Source of the DNA: Bacillota bacterium
GTDB taxonomy: Bacteria; Bacillota; Clostridia; Peptostreptococcales; Anaerovoracaceae
Assembly (NCBI GenBank): GCA_029266295.1
Contig: JAQSXD010000100.1
Span: 1 to 9,942, forward strand
Reading direction: 5' to 3'
DNA length: 9,942 nt
A program made the translations under genes and the position numbers. Positions 6,350 through 9,942 of the stretch are shown here, piece by piece (the first letter of the stretch is position 1; each line of letters begins with the position of its first letter). The notes beneath the pieces were generated by a model, which ran no database searches, was not told where the DNA came from, and saw only the letters and a list, made by a program, of their open reading frames with translations.

Positions 6350-6508
6350 ATGATTGATTTGCGCAAGAGTAATGAAGAGGCTATACTCATGGCGCTTTGT
6401 CAAATCGCACAGGAAAGCCAAAAAAAACGCAAGAAAAATCGTGTCATTCTTTGTTACTGTAGTGGTTGCGGGTTGTGGGTAGATGTGCTAGAATATACCT
6501 CAACGTGA
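6350..6508 (+). CDS. Possible 52-residue small protein, unrecognised
   Basis: The ATG at 6350 is preceded by AGGAAGG with a 4-base gap, one of the best ribosome binding sites in the window. The frame runs 52 codons to the TGA ending at 6508. The protein has a helical N-terminal half (NEEAILMALCQIAQESQ), a basic patch KKRKKNR (25-31) and a CYCSGCGLW segment (35-43) that could bind metal. It is transcribed divergently from smpB. Its last third overlaps the predicted promoter of the ACT gene downstream, which counts against it, as does the lack of a strong promoter of its own. I do not recognise the family. It may be a true small protein, or chance coding in a 300-base gap. Confidence 0.4.
   Translation: MIDLRKSNEEAILMALCQIAQESQKKRKKNRVILCYCSGCGLWVDVLEYTST
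6466..6494 (+). promoter_or_regulatory. Predicted promoter for the ACT-protein/homoserine dehydrogenase genes
   Basis: TTGCGG (6466-6471), a 17-base spacer and TAGAAT (6489-6494) preceded by TGC (extended -10). Transcription would start near 6501, about 55 bases before the chosen ATG at 6557. Confidence 0.55.
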
Positions 6509-6556
6509 AAACAAATGGCCGTGTATAGAGGACAAAACGAAGGCGGTGTGCATAGT

Positions 6557-6997
6557 ATGGCAAAATCACCTGATTATTACATTGTAGAAGCATCTGCGCT
6601 ACCGGAAATCTTTCACAAGGTAGTGGAAGCCAGAAGGCTTTTGGATACTGGAGAAGCAGAAACCGTGAACAAGGCAGTACAGGTCACTGGAATCAGCCGA
6701 AGTGCATTTTATAAATACAAAGATGCAGTTCGGCCATTTCAGGATATGCTGCATGGTCGGATAATTACCTTTCAGATGATGATGAAGGATGAGCCAGGAA
6801 TTCTTTCTGCCGTGCTCAACTTATTTGCAGGCTCTGGTGCAAACATATTGACCATCAACCAGGGGATTCCTCTGAATGGATGCGCTGCAGTTAATATTAG
6901 TGTTGAGACCTCTGCGATGCAAATCACAATTAATGAATTGTTGGAGCGGCTTTCTGCTCAAAACGGTGTGCTGCGGAGTGAAATTTTAGCGGGATGA
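6557..6997 (+). CDS. ACT domain protein of the PheB / UPF0735 family
   Basis: From the ATG at 6557 the protein has 146 residues, matching the family's usual length. The N-terminal half (about 1-65) carries a helix-turn-helix-like segment (VNKAVQVTGISRSAFYKYKD). The C-terminal half (about 69-146) is an ACT domain, with MMKDEPGILSAVLNLFAGSG and the effector-loop pattern D-E-P-G. ACT domains bind amino acids and regulate enzymes or transcription. Some members are annotated as chorismate mutase PheB, but the chemistry is not established for the family and I do not claim it. The frame opens 42 bases earlier (6515), but that ATG has no ribosome binding site. AAGGCGGTG lies 8 bases before 6557. The hom gene follows after 77 bases, so it may sense an aspartate-family amino acid. 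Confidence 0.85.
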   Translation: MAKSPDYYIVEASALPEIFHKVVEARRLLDTGEAETVNKAVQVTGISRSAFYKYKDAVRPFQDMLHGRIITFQMMMKDEPGILSAVLNLFAGSGANILTINQGIPLNGCAAVNISVETSAMQITINELLERLSAQNGVLRSEILAG

Positions 6998-7019
6998 GGA
7001 GCCTGAAGAAAGGAAGCTG

Positions 7020-7032
7020 GATGATAATCATC
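7020..7032. repeat. Short palindrome between the ACT gene and hom
   Basis: GATGAT-A-ATCATC is a perfect 6-bp inverted repeat around one base, in the 77-base gap. It is too AT-rich and short for a terminator. It could be a protein site or chance. Confidence 0.25.
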
Positions 7033-7074
7033 ATGGCAACTTGATATGATCAGTTGGGAAGGAATGGATACGAG

Positions 7075-8268
7075 ATGATTAATGTAGCCGTATTGGGATT
7101 TGGTGTGGTAGGATCCGGCGTTGTAGAGCTTTTGACCGGCACAGGAAGCGAGTACAGTAAAAAAGCCGATGATCTGATCCAATTAAAATACATTTTAGAC
7201 GTTCGAGATTTTTCAGATAGTCCATTTGCGCCCTATTTTGTAAAAGATTTTTCTGTGATCGAACAGGACCCAGAGGTTGATATTGTGGTGGAGACCATAG
7301 GCGGTGCTGCGATTGCATTAGACTTTACGGAGCGGGCGATAAAAGCAGGGAAGAGTGTAGTGACCTCCAATAAAGAAGTGGTGGCGACCAACGGATACCG
7401 TCTTCTGGAATTGGCACGAGAAAATCATGTCACTTATCTGTTTGAAGCCAGTGTCGGTGGAGGGATTCCTATTCTTCGCCCTCTTAACCAATGCATGGCT
7501 GCAAATCGAATCTTGGAGATTTGCGGCATTTTAAACGGGACCACGAACTATATCTTCACTAGGATGATTGAAGCTGGCCTGACCTTTGAAAAAGCATTAA
7601 TGGAAGCACAGGAGAACGGCTATGCTGAACGGGACCCTTCGGCGGACATTGAAGGGTGGGATACCTGCAGGAAAATTTGCATTCTGGCGTCGATCGCCTA
7701 TGGCTGGCATGTCTTGCCGGAACAGGTATCTACCATCGGTATCACGAAAGTGAGTTTAGAGGACGTGGCTTATGCTGCTGCCTGTAATCGAAAGATTAAG
7801 CTGTTGGGCCGAGCCATCCATCGTGAGGATGTTACCATCTGCGCATACGTGGAACCGCACTTAGTAAGCGTACAAAATCCATTAGCTGGTGTAGAAGATG
7901 TGTTCAACGCCATTACAGTCAAAGGAAATGCTACTGGCGATGTCATGTTCTATGGCAGGGGAGCAGGCAAAATGCCGACTGCCAGTGCAGTGGTAGCAGA
8001 TGTGATCGCGATTGCTCGCCAGATGGAACGTAGTGCTTACCGCCCTTGGTTGCCGCCACGTGAAGATGGCGTGGTATCGGCGGATACCTTGTCCAGTCGA
8101 TGGTTGGTCCGACTAAAATCCGGCAGCATCCTAAATGCTGAAACGATTAACCCAGAGCAAAAGATAGAGGGGGAAAACGGGTATCTAACAGAACCCATGA
8201 CCCGTCCAGAACTGATAAAGAATTTAGATGGACTAGAGATAATTTCCATGATTCGAGTGTTAGATTAA
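7075..8268 (+). CDS. hom: Homoserine dehydrogenase with an abbreviated C-terminal domain
   Basis: The enzyme reduces aspartate semialdehyde to homoserine with NAD(P)H, the branch towards threonine and methionine. From the ATG at 7075 the protein has 397 residues. Motifs in order: the nucleotide-binding GFGVVGSG (8-15), TSNKE (98-101), EASVGGGIPI (124-133), ILNGTTNYI (152-160), DIEGWDTCRK (191-200) with likely catalytic D196 and K200, and GRGAGKMPTASAV (294-306). After about residue 325 only some 70 residues remain. They begin and end like an ACT domain (RWLVRL, then LDGLEIISMIRVLD) but lack the usual KPGVL-type effector loop. Gram-positive enzymes of this type are often about 430 residues. 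A TTG at 7054 is in frame but would bypass the AAGGA site. It is likely co-transcribed with the ACT gene upstream, while lysC follows after 117 bases with its own predicted promoter. Confidence 0.95.
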   Translation: MINVAVLGFGVVGSGVVELLTGTGSEYSKKADDLIQLKYILDVRDFSDSPFAPYFVKDFSVIEQDPEVDIVVETIGGAAIALDFTERAIKAGKSVVTSNKEVVATNGYRLLELARENHVTYLFEASVGGGIPILRPLNQCMAANRILEICGILNGTTNYIFTRMIEAGLTFEKALMEAQENGYAERDPSADIEGWDTCRKICILASIAYGWHVLPEQVSTIGITKVSLEDVAYAAACNRKIKLLGRAIHREDVTICAYVEPHLVSVQNPLAGVEDVFNAITVKGNATGDVMFYGRGAGKMPTASAVVADVIAIARQMERSAYRPWLPPREDGVVSADTLSSRWLVRLKSGSILNAETINPEQKIEGENGYLTEPMTRPELIKNLDGLEIISMIRVLD

Positions 8269-8281
8269 TGGATATTTTTGC

Positions 8282-8310
8282 TTGCCGTTATACCTGAAAG
8301 CGCATAAAAT
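8282..8310 (+). promoter_or_regulatory. Predicted lysC promoter
   Basis: TTGCCG (8282-8287), a 17-base spacer and TAAAAT (8305-8310). Transcription would start near 8317, giving a leader of about 69 bases. The leader contains a small hairpin (GGTGG at 8333-8337 with CCACC at 8357-8361, extended by G-U pairs). It is too short for a lysine riboswitch. No terminator separates hom from lysC, so readthrough is also possible. Confidence 0.5.
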
Positions 8311-8385
8311 AGAGAGAAGTATAGTTGCCTTCGGTGGGGATTCTAGGACAGAGTTTCCACCATGATTTAGGGGGATTGAGATATT

Positions 8386-9597
8386 ATGGCATTGATTGTT
8401 CAAAAGTTTGGAGGAACATCCGTAGCGGATGCTGACCGAATTCGTAATGTGGCAAGAATCATCACAGACTCTTATCGACAAGGAAATAGTGTGGTTGCGG
8501 TATTGTCCGCCCAAGGAGATACCACGGACGATCTGATTACAAAGGCACAGGAGATTAACCCGAGGGCGTCCAAGCGGGAAATGGATATGCTTCTATCCAC
8601 GGGAGAGCAGATTTCCTGTGCACTTTGTGCTATGGCGATTGAAGCAATGGGATATCCGGTGGTTTCGCTAACTGGATGGCAGGCGGGAGTTTCCACCAAC
8701 AGTGCCTACAGCGATGCCCGCATCAAACGAATCAATACAGAGCGCATTGTAACTGAATTGGATCGAAACACCATTGTAATTGTCACTGGATTTCAGGGAA
8801 TCAATAAGTTTGATGACATTACAACACTAGGTAGGGGTGGCTCAGACACGTCTGCTGTTGCGTTTGCTGCGGCACTGCAAGCAGATTTATGCCAGATTTA
8901 TACTGATGTTGAGGGCGTGTACACAGCTGATCCAAGGTTTGTAGAAGATGCAAAAAAATTGGAAGAGATTACTTATGACGAAATGCTGGAGCTTGCTAGT
9001 TTGGGCGCTCAGGTGCTACATAACCGTTCAGTAGAAATGGCAAAAAAATACCAGGTAAATTTGGAGGTGCTCTCCAGTTTCTCCCACAAGCCAGGGACAA
9101 AAGTAAAGGAGGTTGTGAAAAAGATGGAAAAGACCCATGTTGTTGGAGTGGCGAAAGATAAAAATGTAGGGCGCTTAGCACTAATCGAATTAGAAGATCG
9201 GCCCGGTATTGCATATAAGGTGTTTTCCCTACTGGCAAAAGCACACATCAATGTAGATATTATTCTCCAATCCATTGGACGAGGAAACACCAAAGATATC
9301 AGTTTTACCGTGAAGCGGGGCGACTTAGAGGAAGCCAGAAGGATTCTAGAGGAACATAAAAACTCAATTGGATTTGACCACATTGATGTTTCCAGCAATT
9401 TGGCCAAGGTATCCATTGTCGGGGCAGGGATGATTGATAATCCAGGTGTTGCATCTCAGATGTTTGAGGCGCTATATGGAGCGAGTATCAATATCCAGAT
9501 GATTTCAACCAGTGAGATCAAAGTTTCTGTACTGTTGGATGAAGAGGATGCCGACAAGGCAGTACAGGTCATTCACCGCAGTTTCTTTGCAGAGTAG
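8386..9597 (+). CDS. lysC: Aspartate kinase with two C-terminal ACT domains
   Basis: The enzyme phosphorylates aspartate with ATP, the first step towards lysine, threonine and methionine. The 403-residue length is typical of stand-alone Gram-positive aspartokinase II-like enzymes. Kinase motifs: KFGGTSV (7-13), STGEQ (71-75), GRGGSDTSA (149-157) and YTDVEGVYTADPR (172-184). Two ACT domains follow, at about 265-325 (LEDRPGIAYKVFSLLAKA) and 340-400 (GAGMIDNPGVASQMFEALY), which usually bind lysine and/or threonine for feedback inhibition. A GGGGGAT site lies about 11 bases before the ATG. An in-frame ATG at 9124 (M247), preceded by AAAGGAGG, could start a separate beta subunit of 157 residues, as known for B. 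subtilis LysC. The position after hom fits joint control of aspartate-derived amino acid synthesis. No phosphorylation or binding residue looks missing. Confidence 0.96.
   Translation: MALIVQKFGGTSVADADRIRNVARIITDSYRQGNSVVAVLSAQGDTTDDLITKAQEINPRASKREMDMLLSTGEQISCALCAMAIEAMGYPVVSLTGWQAGVSTNSAYSDARIKRINTERIVTELDRNTIVIVTGFQGINKFDDITTLGRGGSDTSAVAFAAALQADLCQIYTDVEGVYTADPRFVEDAKKLEEITYDEMLELASLGAQVLHNRSVEMAKKYQVNLEVLSSFSHKPGTKVKEVVKKMEKTHVVGVAKDKNVGRLALIELEDRPGIAYKVFSLLAKAHINVDIILQSIGRGNTKDISFTVKRGDLEEARRILEEHKNSIGFDHIDVSSNLAKVSIVGAGMIDNPGVASQMFEALYGASINIQMISTSEIKVSVLLDEEDADKAVQVIHRSFFAE
9108..9126 (+). promoter_or_regulatory. Possible internal ribosome binding site and start in lysC
   Basis: GGAGG at 9108-9112 lies within AAAGGAGGT and is 11 bases before an in-frame ATG (9124-9126). 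Initiation here would yield only the ACT region (157 residues). The spacing is slightly long. The position matches the border between kinase and regulatory parts. Confidence 0.45.
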
Positions 9598-9633
9598 GAA
9601 GGAAGGATCTTCCACACCAAGCAAAAAGAGCAC

Positions 9634-9670
9634 GAAATTCTGTAGTTTTTGTGAAAAACAACAGAATTTC
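9634..9670 (+). terminator. Long hairpin after lysC, possible terminator
   Basis: GAAATTCTGT (9634-9643) pairs with ACAGAATTTC (9661-9670). Inside, GTTTTT (9645-9650) pairs with AAAAAC (9654-9659) around a GTG loop, with one A-A mismatch. The 16-bp stem starts 36 bases after the lysC stop. It is followed by AAAAGG, not a U tract. A T8 run appears only at 9697-9704. It may end transcription poorly, protect the 3' end, or act with the T8 run. Confidence 0.5.
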
Positions 9671-9728
9671 AAAAGGAATCTCGGTTATAATTGTGATTTT
9701 TTTTAGCTTGGAGCGGTGTAGAATTGAC

Positions 9729-9757
9729 TTGTTTTTTTAGCGATCCTTTGATATAAT
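9729..9757 (+). promoter_or_regulatory. Predicted strong promoter for the right-edge gene
   Basis: TTGTTT (9729-9734), a 17-base spacer and a perfect TATAAT (9752-9757) preceded by TG (extended -10). Transcription would start near 9764, giving a leader of about 160 bases. The left arm of an inverted repeat (9743-9754) covers the spacer and the start of the -10. An upstream TTGACT at 9724-9729 gives a 22-base spacer and is less likely. Confidence 0.7.
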
Positions 9758-9816
9758 ACGACTTGCTATGGGAATGAAATTGTGTGCATTCGTGTCGCAA
9801 TTTCATATCAAAGGAT
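9743..9816. repeat. Nested inverted repeats around the promoter and start of the leader
   Basis: The outer arms ATCCTTTGATAT (9743-9754) and ATATCAAAGGAT (9805-9816) match perfectly over 12 bp. The inner arms ATGAAATTG (9774-9782) and CAATTTCAT (9798-9806) match over 9 bp, and the right arms share two bases. With a start near 9764, only the inner hairpin is transcribed. The outer pair therefore makes sense mainly at the DNA level, where its arm centres are 62 bp apart (about six helical turns). Confidence 0.6.
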
Positions 9817-9820
9817 AAAA

Positions 9821-9877
9821 CGGCCCAAGCTTGTTCTCTGAGATATTTTGAGGATTATATTTCTAAGGACAGGGCCG
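9821..9877 (+). promoter_or_regulatory. Folded 5' leader element of unknown type
   Basis: CGGCCC (9821-9826) pairs with GGGCCG (9872-9877). Next to it, TGTTCT (9832-9837) pairs with AGGACA (9866-9871) with one G-U pair, leaving a 5-base bulge on the left strand. The enclosed 28 bases are AT-rich. A two-helix stem within an AT-rich leader, about 45 bases before the ribosome binding site region, suggests a structured regulatory leader. I do not recognise a known riboswitch class, and no U tract follows. Confidence 0.35.
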
Positions 9878-9923
9878 AGATATCGAACATAAATCTATCT
9901 ATAAAAATAGGGGGAAATCAGAA

Positions 9924-9942
9924 ATGAACATGCTTGTTTGTG
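9924..9942 (+). CDS. First six codons of a gene, possibly electron transfer flavoprotein beta subunit
   Basis: The ATG at 9924 follows an AGGGGGA site with 8 bases between, so this is a convincing start. Only MNMLVC is visible before the window ends. Clostridial EtfB proteins often begin M-N/K-hydrophobic-V-C-V/I-K-Q-V-P-D-T, which fits these six residues. Six residues cannot prove a family. The long leader and strong promoter suggest a highly expressed, regulated gene, also compatible with an electron transfer operon. Confidence 0.35.

Noticed and set aside
6199..6390. SmpB N-terminal extension of 64 residues
   Set aside because: The extension is not SmpB-like and covers a strong predicted promoter. 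The start at 6198 gives the normal length and N-terminus.
6515..6556. Longer start for the ACT protein
   Set aside because: No ribosome binding site, and 14 extra residues beyond the family's usual start.
7054..7074. TTG start for hom
   Set aside because: The AAGGA site lies downstream of this TTG, and the Rossmann motif fits the usual distance from the ATG at 7075.
8311..8385. Lysine riboswitch before lysC
   Set aside because: The leader is about 69 bases, far shorter than the lysine riboswitch, with only one weak hairpin.
9768..9818. Leader peptide ORF in the right-edge leader (ATG at 9768 or 9774)
   Set aside because: No ribosome binding site, very close to the predicted transcription start, and no run of regulatory codons.
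1..9942. CRISPR arrays, insertion sequences or a known defence system
   Set aside because: No regularly spaced repeats, no transposase motifs, and no recognisable defence gene were seen on either strand.

Overview
The window looks like a chromosomal segment of an anaerobic low-GC Gram-positive bacterium of the class Clostridia. Support: strong AAGGAGG-like ribosome binding sites, sigma-A-like promoters (several with an extended TGn -10), many U-tract hairpin terminators, an S-layer-homology (SLH) surface protein, a PheB-type ACT protein placed before homoserine dehydrogenase, and a Firmicutes-type tmRNA. The species cannot be fixed from the sequence alone.

Layout from left to right. Positions 1-265 hold the 3' end of an unrecognised plus-strand gene. 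A bidirectional hairpin terminator (306-349) separates it from a minus-strand accessory block (450-4714). Read in its own direction, this block contains a two-HTH regulator (4647-3469), then a small cysteine-rich protein whose start seems to lie one frame away across an A7 run (3348-3014), then a secreted 855-residue protein with three C-terminal SLH repeats (3017-450). The last two overlap by ATGA. A strong promoter for this pair lies inside the terminator hairpin that follows the regulator gene.

Positions 4734-6277 form a compact trans-translation locus on the minus strand: smpB (6198-5740), a cyclophilin-type peptidyl-prolyl isomerase (5709-5185) and the tmRNA gene ssrA (5135-4789, inferred tag (A)GIYKLKNNNNVVLAAA). 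SmpB and tmRNA together rescue stalled ribosomes. ssrA has its own promoter in the last codons of the isomerase gene.

Positions 6350-9597, plus strand, start with a possible 52-residue small ORF. Then come three genes of the aspartate-family amino acid pathway: an ACT protein, homoserine dehydrogenase with an abbreviated C-terminal domain, and aspartate kinase with two ACT domains and a possible internal start for a beta subunit. The last 340 bases contain a hairpin after lysC, a strong promoter lying in a long inverted repeat, a folded leader, and the first six codons of a gene that may be etfB.

Most of the window is ordinary core metabolism and translation quality control. The points that most deserve a second look are the A_AAA_AAC site in the cysteine-rich gene, the regulatory layout of the regulator/SLH block, the 52-codon ORF, and the inverted repeats plus leader at the right edge.
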